A stretch of 64,000 nucleotides of DNA from Methanobacterium sp. SMA-27 (GCF_000744455.1 NZ_JQLY01000001.1:1798001-1862000), one strand, 5' to 3'; positions 1 through 10,225 are shown, counted from the stretch's first letter. Notes: generated by a model not told the origin, from the sequence alone. Translations and numbers: made by a program.

Positions 1-1
1 T

Positions 2-775
2 GGATGGATCGAAATAATAGGAATAGCCGATCGAACAGATTTTGATCTGAAATCCCATAGCAAACACAGCAACGAAGATCTTAGTGTTTTCATTGAATAC
101 AATGAACCCAAAACAGTTACTAAACTGGTTGTGAAGCCAAATATGAAGAAATTTGGTCCACTTTTCAAGGCTGATGCACCAAAAATACTCAGTGCATTAG
201 AAGATTTAAAAGCATCAGATATACAAAAAGCCTTTAAAAATGATGGCATATTCAAAATAAAAATTGATGATAAATCTTATGAATTATCTCCAGAAATTAT
301 ATCTTTCGAAGAGATTGAAGATATTATTCGGGGTGAAAAGGTTATTCCCCATGTAATTGAACCTTCATATGGAATTGACCGCATAATTTACTCTGTACTC
401 CTTCATTCATACGCTGAAGATGATGATAGATCATTTTTAAAGTTAGCAAAAGGAATAGCTCCTATTGGAGTTAGTGTTTTTCCACTTTTAAACAATGAAG
501 ATCTGGTTAAAATAGCACATTCTATAAGGGATGAATTTAGAAATCAAAACATAATATCAGAATATGATGGATCAGGAACAATAGGACGTAGATATGCTCG
601 TTCTGATGAGATAGGCATACCATTCGCAGTCACTGTTGATCATGAAACTCTTGAGAATAATACAGTGACCATACGAAATAGAGACAACTTGAAACAGACA
701 AGAATCCCTATAAAAAATATCTACAATATTTTAAAGGATCTTCTTGAGGGAAGACTTGATTTTGAAGATATTTAA
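2..775 (+). CDS. glyS: Glycyl-tRNA synthetase, C-terminal part (5' truncated by window)
   Basis: The reading frame is open from base 2 and has no start in the window, so this is the 3' part of a longer gene (257 codons seen). It begins with GWIEIIGIADRTDFDL and continues through YGIDRIIYSVLLHSY, a motif-3-like class II catalytic segment, then a C-terminal anticodon-binding domain (VFPLLNNEDLVKIA, YDGSGTIGRRYARSDEIG). This is the archaeal/eukaryotic alpha2-type GlyRS, which charges tRNA-Gly in the cytoplasm. An ATG-like or GTG start further inside is not the true start because the upstream residues match the family. The gene is followed by a T-rich stretch with no coding sequence. Confidence 0.93.
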   Translation, partial: GWIEIIGIADRTDFDLKSHSKHSNEDLSVFIEYNEPKTVTKLVVKPNMKKFGPLFKADAPKILSALEDLKASDIQKAFKNDGIFKIKIDDKSYELSPEIISFEEIEDIIRGEKVIPHVIEPSYGIDRIIYSVLLHSYAEDDDRSFLKLAKGIAPIGVSVFPLLNNEDLVKIAHSIRDEFRNQNIISEYDGSGTIGRRYARSDEIGIPFAVTVDHETLENNTVTIRNRDNLKQTRIPIKNIYNILKDLLEGRLDFEDI

Positions 776-1121
776 TTTTATTTTTTTTTAAATAACAATT
801 TATTTAATTTATTATCCGAGTTGCAAATAAGAGCCTCTAACTCTCTTTTTTGGAATTAATTTAACAATTTTAATCTTGGTTCGGTCATCATCCCAGTCTT
901 ATTATTTTTAATGCAATTTCTTTAATATTTGTTAGGTGATACATTCTTACAATTCTTTACATCCCCATTCTCTTCCATTTAAAATTAGGTAAACCATATA
1001 ACCAAATTTATTTGTCTAACAAAAATATTTATATCCTTCTTAAATTGAATACATGATTTATTAATAAAAAAAGCATACAAAATAAATAAAATTCAGAAAT
1101 GCTCTTAAAAGGTGATAATAT
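776..1121. other. Intergenic region, 346 bp
   Basis: No gene is seen. A short inverted AGAG/CTCT motif followed by a T6 run (about 832-858) could terminate the glyS transcript. A TATA-like AAAAATATTTATATCC near 1021-1036 may serve the hydrolase gene at 1122, leaving a leader of roughly 60 bases. The rest is AT-rich without visible structure. Confidence 0.4.
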
Positions 1122-1877
1122 ATGATAGATGCACATATACATGCAGATACAAGACCATATGAAGATTTTGAAAAAATGGCAGTGGCAGGTATTAAAAAGG
1201 CAGTTAGCTGTGCACACGATCCCATGAAAATGAGTACATCCGCAGTTGTTTTGGATCATATACACAGAATTATGGAAAATGACACCCAAAGAGCAGAAAA
1301 GAATGGATTAAAATTGTATGCTGCTGTTGGTCTTCACCCTAGGAGCATATCTTCCGATTACATAAGAGTTATAGAAAAGCTTCCAGAACTGCTTGCTAAT
1401 AAAAATGTTGTGGCACTTGGAGAAATAGGGCTTGAAACTGCATCTGAAATGGAGATAAAAGTGTTTAAACAACAACTGAAAATTGCACAAGATATGGGTA
1501 TAAAAGTTGTTGTTCACACACCCAGAACCAATAAAAAGGATGTAACTAATATAACAGCATCAATAATTGAAGATAATATCGAAACATCCCTTATTCTGCT
1601 TGACCATGTAGACAATTCAATAATAGATAGGGTTAGGAATTTTGAAGGTGTACTTGGAATTACTGTTCAACCTCAAAAAATGACGCCTGAAGAAGCTGTT
1701 ATCTTGATGGATGAATATGGCTATGATAGATTTGTACTGGATAGTGATATGAGTTCATCACCATCAGATCCTTTATCAGTTCCAAAAACAGTTCATAAAC
1801 TTAGACTTGCTGGTGTAAATGAAAAGGATATAAAAAGAGTATCATATACCATTGCATCTGAATTTTTTGATATATAA
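1122..1877 (+). CDS. TatD-like metal-dependent hydrolase (TIM barrel)
   Basis: A 251-residue protein of the TatD/amidohydrolase-like superfamily, archaeal subgroup (COG1099 type). Metal ligands expected for the fold are visible: H5 and H7 in MIDAHIHADT, E101 in LGEIGLE, H132 in VVVHTP and a terminal Asp in VLDSDMS (207-209). GLHPRS near 70-75 also matches TatD proteins. TatD relatives are usually DNases or phosphoesterases, but the substrate of this archaeal subgroup is unknown to me. The ATG is preceded by AAAGGTGAT at good spacing. It stands alone and points toward the PfkB gene, with only 27 bases between the convergent stops. Confidence 0.8.
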   Translation: MIDAHIHADTRPYEDFEKMAVAGIKKAVSCAHDPMKMSTSAVVLDHIHRIMENDTQRAEKNGLKLYAAVGLHPRSISSDYIRVIEKLPELLANKNVVALGEIGLETASEMEIKVFKQQLKIAQDMGIKVVVHTPRTNKKDVTNITASIIEDNIETSLILLDHVDNSIIDRVRNFEGVLGITVQPQKMTPEEAVILMDEYGYDRFVLDSDMSSSPSDPLSVPKTVHKLRLAGVNEKDIKRVSYTIASEFFDI

Positions 1878-1904
1878 TTTATAAAATTTATTAAAATACA
1901 GAAT

Positions 1905-2777
1905 TTATTTAAATTCTGAACTGTTAAAAGCCCCAAGTTTTGTTATACAACTTGAAGCAGATTGATTTCCAAGTTTAAGGCAATCTTTAAGTTCATTTTT
2001 TTTAAAAAATGCTGTTATGAATCCTGCTGCAAAAGAATCCCCAGCTCCTGTTGTATCTATAGCATTTAGTTCCTTTGTAGGATAATGAATTTGATTATTT
2101 TCAGTATATACTTTCGAACCTTCCTTTCCCATTGTTACTACAACCAAAGGAACCCCATTATCAACTATGAGTTTAGCTCCTTCTTCATAATTTCTACCTG
2201 TTAAAATTGTGACTTCCTTCTTGTTTAAAAACAATATATGAGTTCTTTTAAGGATTTTATCTAGGGCATCCAACCCGTATGATGCTAACAAATTGCCAGG
2301 ATTGAATGAAAGTAATTTTGCATGTTTCGAAGCTTCTTCAACTACTTCAATGTACATGCCAGTTATGTGAAGTATTTCAGAATGCTTAATAAGGGTTATA
2401 TCTTCCCTTTCAAGATTGAACTTTGAATTTGAACCCATAAACGTATAAATAGATCTTTCACCATCTGGTTCAATTGCAATAAATGCCATTCCTGTTTTTT
2501 CATCTATCGAAACCAGCCTTTCGGTGTTAATTCCTTCTTTTTCTAATTCAGAGCGAATATGCTTACCAAAAATATCATTACCAATTCTTGCCATTATACC
2601 AGTTTTCAAGCCATATCTTGATACACCAACAGCAAAATTGGCAGCTGAACCGCCGATTAATGTACTAAGATTTCTAATATCCACTTCATCATCAGCACCG
2701 GAAAAACGTTCCACATTCATTAAAAAATCAGTATTACATGTTCCAAATCCTAAAACATCTAATTTGAGATCTTTCAT
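1905..2777 (-). CDS. PfkB-family sugar/nucleoside kinase
   Basis: A 290-residue ribokinase-fold kinase. The N-terminal PfkB signature is seen as LIGGSAANFAVGVSRYG and the C-terminal one as DTTGAGDSFAAGF (about 241-253), whose final Asp (D247) is the catalytic base and whose GAG forms the anion hole. Archaeal members phosphorylate ribose, nucleosides or other sugars. The closest type I recall is the archaeal nucleoside kinase group, but the sequence alone does not fix the substrate. It is a single leftward gene ahead of the minD pair. The ATG start agrees with family length. Confidence 0.85.
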   Translation of the reverse strand: MKDLKLDVLGFGTCNTDFLMNVERFSGADDEVDIRNLSTLIGGSAANFAVGVSRYGLKTGIMARIGNDIFGKHIRSELEKEGINTERLVSIDEKTGMAFIAIEPDGERSIYTFMGSNSKFNLEREDITLIKHSEILHITGMYIEVVEEASKHAKLLSFNPGNLLASYGLDALDKILKRTHILFLNKKEVTILTGRNYEEGAKLIVDNGVPLVVVTMGKEGSKVYTENNQIHYPTKELNAIDTTGAGDSFAAGFITAFFKKNELKDCLKLGNQSASSCITKLGAFNSSEFK

Positions 2778-2865
2778 GTTTTCGCCAATAGCCTAGTTAA
2801 ATTATTTTTTATATATGATGATTAAATTTCTGTTAGTTTAATTTATAAAAAAATATTTTATTTAT

Positions 2866-3654
2866 TCATTCGGGTAGTAATCCAACAAATTTCTTGATCC
2901 TACCAACAATTCCTTCTTTATTAGGTTCAATTGGTTTATATTCTTTTCCGAGCAGATCAGCTGCAAGTTGCATAACTGCATTGCTTGTTGGGGAAGATGG
3001 GTTCACTTCCACCACAGATCTTCCAAGAGCCATAGATCTTTCCACTTCCCTATCGTAGGGAATTAAACCAATCATTGGAACTTCCAGTATAGATTCTATT
3101 TCATTTTCTGATAATAAAAATTTATCATCGTACCACATATTAAGAACAAAACCACTTATCTTAATGTTTAATTCATTGAAAAGTATTCTTATTTTCAGGG
3201 CATCTGCAACAGATGGCATGTTGGATTGTGTCACTAATATTGCCTCTGTATTTTCAGGAAGCCCCTCAAATACATTGGCGTTTATTCCAGCAGGAAGATC
3301 CATTAAAAAAATATCGCCATAATCAGATATCTCGTTCATTATCTTGTTCCATGAGATATAGTTGGGATTTATATGTTTCAAAGTTTCAAAATGGATTCCC
3401 GTAGGAACCACACGAATTCCTTGGTTAACTTCATAAACACATTCATCTATGGATTTATCCCTCACTAAAACATCATGTAATGTTACATCAGGATTTAAAA
3501 GACCTGTAATAACGTCCAAATTAGCCATTACCAGATCTAAGTCCAGCATGACAACTTCCTCACCAAAAAGTGAAAGTGCAACCCCAAGGTTAAATGTTAT
3601 GGATGTTCTTCCTACTCCACCCTTTCCTGAAGCAAATGCTATGAATCTTGACAT
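2866..3654 (-). CDS. MinD/ParA-like ATPase with altered Walker A (K to R)
   Basis: A 262-residue deviant-Walker-A ATPase very similar to its upstream neighbour, and last in a leftward operon. The P-loop reads KGGVGRTS at 11-18: the signature lysine K11 is kept, but the P-loop lysine at 16 is Arg and the following Thr18 is Ser. The switch residues (LDLDLVMANLD, DLPAG) are present. The C terminus ends in a short hydrophobic/basic helix (GRIKKFVGLLPE), as in MinD membrane-targeting sequences. I chose ATG 3654 (MSRFIAFASG) because it aligns with the paralogue; a TTG 30 bases upstream is also open. It may be a weak or non-hydrolysing partner of the canonical MinD. Confidence 0.85.
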   Translation of the reverse strand: MSRFIAFASGKGGVGRTSITFNLGVALSLFGEEVVMLDLDLVMANLDVITGLLNPDVTLHDVLVRDKSIDECVYEVNQGIRVVPTGIHFETLKHINPNYISWNKIMNEISDYGDIFLMDLPAGINANVFEGLPENTEAILVTQSNMPSVADALKIRILFNELNIKISGFVLNMWYDDKFLLSENEIESILEVPMIGLIPYDREVERSMALGRSVVEVNPSSPTSNAVMQLAADLLGKEYKPIEPNKEGIVGRIKKFVGLLPE

Positions 3655-3695
3655 TTTATACCATTTTCCAGCCTGTAATTCCAATCAATATTAAT

Positions 3696-4475
<780 letters not shown>

Positions 4476-4486
4476 CTGCTAACCTC

Positions 4487-5821
4487 CTAACTAATCTCTA
4501 CATTAACATCAAATTTATCTACAATTTCAGGATATTTCCTGAAACTTTTTCTTATTTCTATTTGAGATATATTTATTATCTGTCTTTCCAGATTAATATC
4601 CTTTGAATCACCCATAATACGAGATAAGAATCCTTTAGATTCTAATTCGATTATAATATTGACCTTACCACTCAATCCATCCATGTTTTCAAGAAAAACC
4701 ATTACCTCGGCTCCTTTAATTTTAGGTATGGGTAATATTGATTTTTTGATCTTATTCATTAACGTCAATTCAATTTTTTCAATATCTTCATCTCTTACTG
4801 AACCACCTTTATATGATTCAAGTATATTATCAACATCTTCCTCTTGAATGTCTTTGATACCATATTTTTTCATCAATTCGGACCTGTCAACCAAAGGCAT
4901 TTCTACATTTTCCTTTTCTTCCTTTGAATTGGTTTCAAGATCGTCTTCTAAAGTAGAATCTATATCTTGAACAGATTCCTCTGTAGAGGGGATATTAGAT
5001 TCATCTGTTACAGGTTCTATTTTCAATTCATCAGAAGGTTTTTCCTGTTCCGATTCTATTACAGATTCACTATTCATTTCTGTAACAGGTTCGGGAATTT
5101 GCTGATTAGTTTGCTGCTCCTTTGTGTCGTTCTCACCTAATTGTTCTGCATTAGTTTTTGGTTTGATTATTTCAGGAACAACATCTTTAACAGAATTACT
5201 TTCTAATTCAGATTTTTCAATTGGTTCATTTGGAGCTTCTTTTGTTTCAGATAGAATTTCTGAATCATTTGAAGACCCTTCTTTGCTAACTATCTCATCA
5301 TCATTTTGGGGAACTTGTTTTGGTTCAATTGTTTCAATTGTTTCAGTTTTTGTAGGTTTTATTGATTTAGGATTATTTTCAGATTCTTTTATAGCTTCTG
5401 AAACAGGTTTTGCTGTAGGAACTGCCTTCGGCTCGGGAGTTGTTTCTGTTTCTATATTTGTTAAGTCCTTGGATTTTTTAATCTCATCTATAATCTCATA
5501 TGCATCTGAACCAATAATATATGGCTTGTTAATATCCATATAGAAATCAATTTGGGTTGGACGTACATTGAAAATTTCAATTAGAGTTCCTTTATTATTC
5601 ATTGCATCACTAATTTTTTCGATAGCATCAACCCTAGAATGTCTATCATAAGATGCTGCAATTTCTTTACCTTGTTTAAAAAGAATAAATCCTTCTTCGG
5701 AACCTGATGTAATCCTAATGAATCCATTATGTCTTTTTAAAGAAAGATCCTTCAATAACTCTGCGAATTCAATTTCATCCGCATAGCAGATCATGGAAGG
5801 TCTAGTTATTGGTAACTCCAT
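4487..5821 (-). CDS. PATAN-like / DUF2226 protein with long acidic linker
   Basis: A 444-residue protein in three parts. Residues about 12-80 read like a PATAN/DUF4388-type module (FAELLKDLSLKRHNGFIRIT followed by EGFILFKQGKEIAAS). Residues about 120-305 are a low-complexity Glu/Ser/Pro/Lys/Thr linker. About 305-444 form a compact C-terminal domain (SELMKKYGIKDIQEEDVDNI, IELESKGFLSRI). I believe the family is archaeal DUF2226, function unknown. PATAN modules in bacteria sit in polarity and regulatory networks with Roadblock proteins and small GTPases (family knowledge). ATG 5821 follows GGGGGAT; a TTG 24 bases upstream is less likely. Operon position between sepF and minD suggests division or positioning (inference). 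Confidence 0.75.
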   Translation of the reverse strand: MELPITRPSMICYADEIEFAELLKDLSLKRHNGFIRITSGSEEGFILFKQGKEIAASYDRHSRVDAIEKISDAMNNKGTLIEIFNVRPTQIDFYMDINKPYIIGSDAYEIIDEIKKSKDLTNIETETTPEPKAVPTAKPVSEAIKESENNPKSIKPTKTETIETIEPKQVPQNDDEIVSKEGSSNDSEILSETKEAPNEPIEKSELESNSVKDVVPEIIKPKTNAEQLGENDTKEQQTNQQIPEPVTEMNSESVIESEQEKPSDELKIEPVTDESNIPSTEESVQDIDSTLEDDLETNSKEEKENVEMPLVDRSELMKKYGIKDIQEEDVDNILESYKGGSVRDEDIEKIELTLMNKIKKSILPIPKIKGAEVMVFLENMDGLSGKVNIIIELESKGFLSRIMGDSKDINLERQIINISQIEIRKSFRKYPEIVDKFDVNVEIS

Positions 5822-5929
5822 TGATATCCCCCAATCCCCACACAAAACTAATTCTAATTATTTTTTAAGTGAGGAATAGTTTATTATAATTATCTTATTA
5901 TTAAATCTTTAAGTAGTAAATATTGTTTT

Positions 5930-6286
5930 TCACTTCCGTATAAGCTTGATCTCGGGGGGAGTGATGATAATAATATTTTTACCATTTTTACATAGTAATA
6001 TTGCTTCTCCTCCAGTTTTATCCCTGAATGCCTTTAATTTTTCTCCAGCCAACTTAAATTCTTCGGGACTATCCCTTTCAAGGTAGCTCATATCCATTAT
6101 AATAGGATTTTTCTCTTCGGTGATCTGACTCAATGCAAAGTCAAAATCATCCAAGTTCTTGGCTTTCATTAGGATTATCTCATAGAAAGAATGTTCAGGA
6201 ACAATTATGGTTTCCTGTTCTTCTTTTTCATTATTTTCATCATCTATACCAATATTTTTCTTTATAATATCCAGTACATCCTTCAT
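5930..6286 (-). CDS. sepF: Archaeal SepF, FtsZ membrane anchor
   Basis: A 118-residue protein. Residues about 1-16 ([16 protein letters not shown]) can form an amphipathic membrane-targeting helix. An acidic linker follows, then a SepF core at about 45-118: [19 protein letters not shown], a helix with [15 protein letters not shown], and the final strand [11 protein letters not shown]. Archaeal SepF anchors FtsZ to the membrane at the division site, as shown in Methanobrevibacter and Haloferax. FtsZ is not in this window. The gene follows the DUF1611 gene by 2 bases and precedes the PATAN-like gene and minD, so division and MinD functions are co-transcribed. Confidence 0.88.
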   Translation of the reverse strand: MKDVLDIIKKNIGIDDENNEKEEQETIIVPEHSFYEIILMKAKNLDDFDFALSQITEEKNPIIMDMSYLERDSPEEFKLAGEKLKAFRDKTGGEAILLCKNGKNIIIITPPEIKLIRK

Positions 6287-6288
6287 TT

Positions 6289-7341
6289 CTACAAGTCCCC
6301 TATATAATCAATAATTACATCTAGCAATCTTGATGCTCCGCCATTTTTAACATCAACAGCGGGCAACCCATATTTACTTTCATAATTATTTAATTCAGTT
6401 TTGTCACTGACATTTCTTAGATTCAAAGATAATCCAACTACTTTTGTGGGTTCTAATGCTTCAATAGCCTTAACTTCAAATTCTATACCTCTAGGTTCTC
6501 TGTATGGGTGGTTGGGTCTGTGACACACAATAGTTGCATTAGGCGTTGCACCTATAAGAATAGAAGCTGAAAGTCCTCTTGGATGAGGGTTACCTCTTTC
6601 TGTTAGGCTTGATTGACCTTCAATGAATATAATATCAGGATTCTTCTGTTCCTCCATATATTTAATAGATCCAATAACTGCAGAAGCAACATCCATAACA
6701 GAGAGGCTTCCTGCACGGAAATTCATATCAACGGGTTGTTCAAATCCCATCTCATCAGTCGAAATTACAACTGCATTTAAACCCCTTTCTATAGCTGCTT
6801 TACCCAATAGTCTTGTTGTGGTTCTTTTTCCACACTCTTGTGAAGTACCTCCAACGAATACTATAGGAGTTTTGGGTTTGTAATCGAGTTTTGGTAAAAT
6901 TTCTGTACACATTGGGGGTGCTGTACCAAATATTTTCCTTATAACATCCAGTCGAGGGCTGATTTCCTTTAAAATTACGCCTTTAGCATCCGCAAACTTA
7001 ATAATAGATTCATTCTGTGAAATCGGTAATGATCTAAATGAAGTAACAACATTTTTACCATTATCAATTGCTTCAACAGCGTACTTGAGTGCTGTTCCTT
7101 CAGCACCTATTGGCAGCATAATGGCTACGCTCTTGGCATTTGTCTTTTGAAGGACTTCTGTTAGATCTCGAGATATAACATTATTGCAAAATTCTTGGCC
7201 TTGCTTTTCAGTATCATCATCAATGAAACCAACAGATTCCACACCCTCAAAATTAGAGAATTTTTCTCCGCCACCTCCACATCCTATTATAACAAATGGG
7301 TTGAGGTCTTGAATTTCCTTAAGAGAAGTTATAAAATACAA
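6289..7341 (-). CDS. DUF1611 family P-loop protein
   Basis: A 350-residue protein with a Rossmann-like N terminus ([12 protein letters not shown] at about 17-28) and a C-terminal P-loop domain, [13 protein letters not shown] at about 164-176. The conserved [12 protein letters not shown] segment (about 275-290) is typical of DUF1611. Bacterial relatives (DgcN-like) act with amino-acid epimerase-like enzymes; the archaeal role is unknown to me. The start is TTG 7341, directly after GGAGTGAT, which decides it. It is the first gene of the leftward sepF-minD operon, and its leader carries the 38-bp repeats. Confidence 0.8.
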   Translation of the reverse strand: MYFITSLKEIQDLNPFVIIGCGGGGEKFSNFEGVESVGFIDDDTEKQGQEFCNNVISRDLTEVLQKTNAKSVAIMLPIGAEGTALKYAVEAIDNGKNVVTSFRSLPISQNESIIKFADAKGVILKEISPRLDVIRKIFGTAPPMCTEILPKLDYKPKTPIVFVGGTSQECGKRTTTRLLGKAAIERGLNAVVISTDEMGFEQPVDMNFRAGSLSVMDVASAVIGSIKYMEEQKNPDIIFIEGQSSLTERGNPHPRGLSASILIGATPNATIVCHRPNHPYREPRGIEFEVKAIEALEPTKVVGLSLNLRNVSDKTELNNYESKYGLPAVDVKNGGASRLLDVIIDYIGDL

Positions 7342-7356
7342 AGGATCACTCCTATA

Positions 7357-7465
7357 AATTTTGGTGAATTTACTGTTAAACTTAACAATATTAGTAATTT
7401 TAGTGAATAACTGTTAAACTTAACAATATTAGTAATTTTAGTGAATAACTGTGAAACTTTACATT
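7357..7465. repeat. 38-bp tandem repeat with internal palindrome, candidate operator
   Basis: Two perfect 38-bp copies (7373-7410 and 7411-7448) are flanked by a partial copy on the left (7357-7372) and a degenerate one on the right (7449-7465). Each perfect copy contains GTTAA-AC-TTAAC, a dyad (7375-7386 and 7413-7424). The third, GTGAAACTTTAC at 7451-7462, keeps 10 of 12 bases. The array fills the gap between the divergent DUF1611-sepF-minD operon and the Roadblock gene, close to the TTG start at 7341, so repressor or activator binding to both promoters is plausible (inference). Confidence 0.7.
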
Positions 7466-7494
7466 ACCTATTTATTTAATAAATGTTAAACCAA

Positions 7495-7506
7495 GATATA
7501 TACTTT
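7495..7506 (+). promoter_or_regulatory. TATA box for the Roadblock gene
   Basis: GATATATACTTT is an archaeal TATA-box-like element lying about 40 bases upstream of ATG 7543, giving a leader of roughly 15-20 bases with GGAGG before the start. It sits just downstream of the 38-bp repeats. Confidence 0.5.
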
Positions 7507-7542
7507 GGGTAGATTACTCAATTCTATTGTGGAGGCATAGGT

Positions 7543-7890
7543 ATGATAGAAAGAATACTTAAGGATTTAGGAAGGATCAACGGTGTAAGTGGATCACTGG
7601 TAGTTGGAAAAGATGGTTTAATCATCGAAAGTGAAGTACCAGGAGACATAGATTCGGAACTTGTTGCTGCCATGGCGTCTGCTGTTTTCGGTACAGCTGA
7701 AAGATCTGCAGAAGAAATGAAACATGAGCCACTTCAACAAGTTATGATAGAGGGGGAAAAGGGAAAAACTTTAATGATAGATGCAGGGGAAGGAATTTTA
7801 GTAGTCATAACCGACATAGCAATTAATCTCGGTTTAATAAGAATTGAGATGAGAAGAAGTGCTGAACGTGTAGTTGACATGTTAACATAA
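7543..7890 (+). CDS. Roadblock/LC7 domain protein
   Basis: A 115-residue single-domain Roadblock/LC7 protein: helix-strand start ([21 protein letters not shown]), central [17 protein letters not shown] and terminal strand/helix ([19 protein letters not shown]). In bacteria such proteins (MglB type) regulate Ras-like GTPases and cell polarity; in archaea they are common but little studied. A GTPase partner is not adjacent. The gene is divergent from the sepF-minD operon and shares the repeat-containing intergenic region, and it is followed after 48 bases by the 2PGK-like kinase. Confidence 0.88.
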   Translation: MIERILKDLGRINGVSGSLVVGKDGLIIESEVPGDIDSELVAAMASAVFGTAERSAEEMKHEPLQQVMIEGEKGKTLMIDAGEGILVVITDIAINLGLIRIEMRRSAERVVDMLT

Positions 7891-7938
7891 GTTTTAAATC
7901 GGTAAATACCTACTTTAAGACAATTGGGGAGGGAAAAA

Positions 7939-8934
7939 TTGAGAAAACCCTACGTTATACTAATTGGAAGTGCATCAGGCATTGGAAAATCAACTATAGC
8001 CTCTGAACTGGCAAAAGAATTGGGAATAAAACATTTAATTGAAACTGACTTTATAAGAGCCATAGTCCGTGGAATAATAGGTCCGGACTATGCACCATCA
8101 CTTCATAAATCCTCATTTGATGCTTACACAACACTTAGAGACAAAGAACGGTTTGAAGATAATGATTCACTGATCGAAGCTGGTTTTGAGGATCATGCTT
8201 CATTTGTTATTCCTGCTATTGAAAGGGTGATTAGAAGAGCAGTGGATGATTATGACGATGTTGTAATAGAAGGTGTACATTTAGTTCCGGGTTTCATTGA
8301 CATTGAAAAATTCAAAAAAGACGCTTCGATTCATTTTTTTATACTAACCGCTGACAAAGAAGTTCACAAAGAAAGATTTGTTAAAAGAGCCATGAAAATA
8401 AAACGTGGTGGCAAACACTTGGAATATTTCAAGGAAAACAGGATCATAAACGACTACCTTGTGAAAAGTGCAGTGGAACATGGAGTACCAGTTATTAATA
8501 ATATAAAAATTGAAAGTTCGCTCAAACGAATGCTAACTTTAATAAGAGAAATATGTAAAGTTATGCTTTTTAAACATTCTGTTGACCAATTAGAAGATGA
8601 AACATCCATAATACTAGATAAATATGGTGGTAGAATGGTTGATGTATCTTATTTTCTCCCGGGTTTTGGAGAACCTTTAAACAGGAAGGTGAATGTATTT
8701 GATCCGGTGGAAGCTAGACGTTTCATAGACAGGTTGGAAAAAAATCCCAAGAGGAAAAAGGACTTGGAAAATCTGTACAGTCTATCAGATAATATTCATG
8801 GTCATAAGATTTGTGCTCCTGATAAAGAAAGTCTAGAAAATATGATAAAAGATCTTGATGAGAAAGGTTTTATTTACAAAAATAAAAAAAATAAAAACGA
8901 AACCGATTCTGGAACAGGACCTCAAACATCTTAA
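7939..8934 (+). CDS. 2-phosphoglycerate kinase-like P-loop kinase
   Basis: About 331 residues, with a Walker A near the N terminus ([20 protein letters not shown]) and the COG2074-type continuation ([23 protein letters not shown]). Methanothermus 2-phosphoglycerate kinase of this family makes 2,3-bisphosphoglycerate for the compatible solute cyclic 2,3-diphosphoglycerate. The extra C-terminal 120 residues ([20 protein letters not shown] and a polar tail) are not part of the kinase core, so this may be a paralogue with another substrate. The start is TTG 7939, right after GGGGAGGG; an upstream in-frame TTG overlaps that ribosome site and is unlikely. It follows the Roadblock gene. Confidence 0.72.
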   Translation: MRKPYVILIGSASGIGKSTIASELAKELGIKHLIETDFIRAIVRGIIGPDYAPSLHKSSFDAYTTLRDKERFEDNDSLIEAGFEDHASFVIPAIERVIRRAVDDYDDVVIEGVHLVPGFIDIEKFKKDASIHFFILTADKEVHKERFVKRAMKIKRGGKHLEYFKENRIINDYLVKSAVEHGVPVINNIKIESSLKRMLTLIREICKVMLFKHSVDQLEDETSIILDKYGGRMVDVSYFLPGFGEPLNRKVNVFDPVEARRFIDRLEKNPKRKKDLENLYSLSDNIHGHKICAPDKESLENMIKDLDEKGFIYKNKKNKNETDSGTGPQTS

Positions 8935-8988
8935 TTAGATTAAAAATTAAGTAAATTGCCTAAATTTTAAATATGTGGGGAACTACAA

Positions 8989-9555
8989 TTGAATAATATT
9001 ACAACAGATTGTCCAGTATGTAGGGGTAAGAATACCCTAAATATGACCAGTAAAACAGAGAAAATACCCTATTTTGGGGAGATTATGGAATCAACTCTGC
9101 TTTGTTCAGATTGTGGATATAAACATTCTGATACCATCTGTTTGGAGCAGAAAGAACCAGTGAAATACACACTCAAAATCAATAAAGATAAACTAAATAC
9201 AAGAATTGTTAAATCCCAATCTGCAACTCTTAGCATACCCGAATTAGGTCTTAAAGTTGAACCAGGTCCCAAATCACAGGGTTACGTTTCTAATGTAGAA
9301 GGAGTCATTAATAGATTTGAATCTGCTGTTGCCACAGCAATGGAATGGGCAGAAGAAAAACAAATACAGGAAAATGCCCTTAAAATACTTGAAAAAATTG
9401 AAGAATTGAAAACTGGAAATGAAATAGCAACTTTAGTTTTGGAAGATCCATTTGGACACAGCATAATAGTGGACAATGATGCAAAACACAGAAAATTAAC
9501 TGAAGAAGAAATAAATGAACTTAATACTGGTTTTATGACCATTGAAAATGAATAA
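8989..9555 (+). CDS. ZPR1-type zinc finger protein
   Basis: A 188-residue archaeal ZPR1 protein. A four-cysteine zinc ribbon is visible near the N terminus (CPVCRGKN ... [12 protein letters not shown]), followed by the ZPR1 beta-domain ([16 protein letters not shown]) and a helical C-terminal half with the conserved [12 protein letters not shown]. Eukaryotic ZPR1 binds eEF1A as a folding factor; archaeal single-domain forms probably act on aEF1A (inference). Start TTG 8989 follows GTGGGG at 8 bases. It lies downstream of the 2PGK-like gene and is possibly co-transcribed. Confidence 0.85.
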   Translation: MNNITTDCPVCRGKNTLNMTSKTEKIPYFGEIMESTLLCSDCGYKHSDTICLEQKEPVKYTLKINKDKLNTRIVKSQSATLSIPELGLKVEPGPKSQGYVSNVEGVINRFESAVATAMEWAEEKQIQENALKILEKIEELKTGNEIATLVLEDPFGHSIIVDNDAKHRKLTEEEINELNTGFMTIENE

Positions 9556-9640
9556 TTAATTATAATTTATCAATAGACTATTATTTTTTTTATTTTATTT
9601 GTACAATTTTATAACCTGTTGATTTATTAGGAGGAGTTAT

Positions 9641-10153
9641 ATGGAATTTTTAAACCTGGTTAAAAACAGATTCAGTGTAAGAAGTTACAAACCAGACGAT
9701 GTAGAGGAAGAAAAATTAAAGGTTATATTTGAAGCAGCCAGTCTTGCACCAACAGCTGTGAATTATCAGCCATTTCAATTGATTGTAATAAAAACACTTG
9801 GAGTTGAAAATAAATTAAAACGTATTTATCCTGCAAAATGGTTCAGTGAAGCTCCTTTAGTGATCTGTTTGTGTGTAATCCCTTCTAAAGCTTGGAATCG
9901 TAAAGATGGAAAAAATTATGCAGATGTAGATGGATCAATTGTAATGGATCATATTATTTTAGCTGCAACCAGTTTGGGACTTGGTACTTGTTGGGTTGGC
10001 GCTTTTGATCCGGATGCAGCTCGTGAAATTTTAGATTTACCTGAAAATGTTGAACCACTTGTATTTACCCCATTAGGATATCCTGCAGAAGAACCAAAAG
10101 TTAAACAACGCAAAAAACTGTCTGAAATAGTTAAATTCAAGGATTTAAAATAA
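9641..10153 (+). CDS. Nitroreductase-family flavoprotein
   Basis: A 170-residue member of the FMN-dependent nitroreductase family. The N terminus has the RFSVRSYKPDDV motif for phosphate binding, followed by LAPTAVNYQPFQL, and the C-terminal half has LGLGTCWVGAFDP and VFTPLGYPAEE. Such proteins bind FMN as dimers and reduce nitro groups or other acceptors with NAD(P)H; the physiological substrate cannot be told. A strong AGGAGGAG precedes ATG 9641. It is a single gene, convergent with the acidic histone-fold gene. Confidence 0.87.
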   Translation: MEFLNLVKNRFSVRSYKPDDVEEEKLKVIFEAASLAPTAVNYQPFQLIVIKTLGVENKLKRIYPAKWFSEAPLVICLCVIPSKAWNRKDGKNYADVDGSIVMDHIILAATSLGLGTCWVGAFDPDAAREILDLPENVEPLVFTPLGYPAEEPKVKQRKKLSEIVKFKDLK

Positions 10154-10225
10154 ATTCATAAATATTTAATTTATTTTGAATAAAATCAGGGTTATCAGAA
10201 TAATAATTCAAGAAATGAAGAGATA

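Noticed and set aside
870..910. C-box-like ATGATGA on the minus strand, suggesting a C/D guide RNA
   Set aside because: No CTGA D or D' box and no C' box are found at the right distances.
5124..5543. 139-codon plus-strand frame inside the PATAN-like gene
   Set aside because: Antisense of the low-complexity acidic linker, giving an artificial Ser/Phe-rich frame.
7357..7465. Repeat array resembling a CRISPR
   Set aside because: The copies abut directly without spacers, and only two are perfect; no cas gene is nearby.
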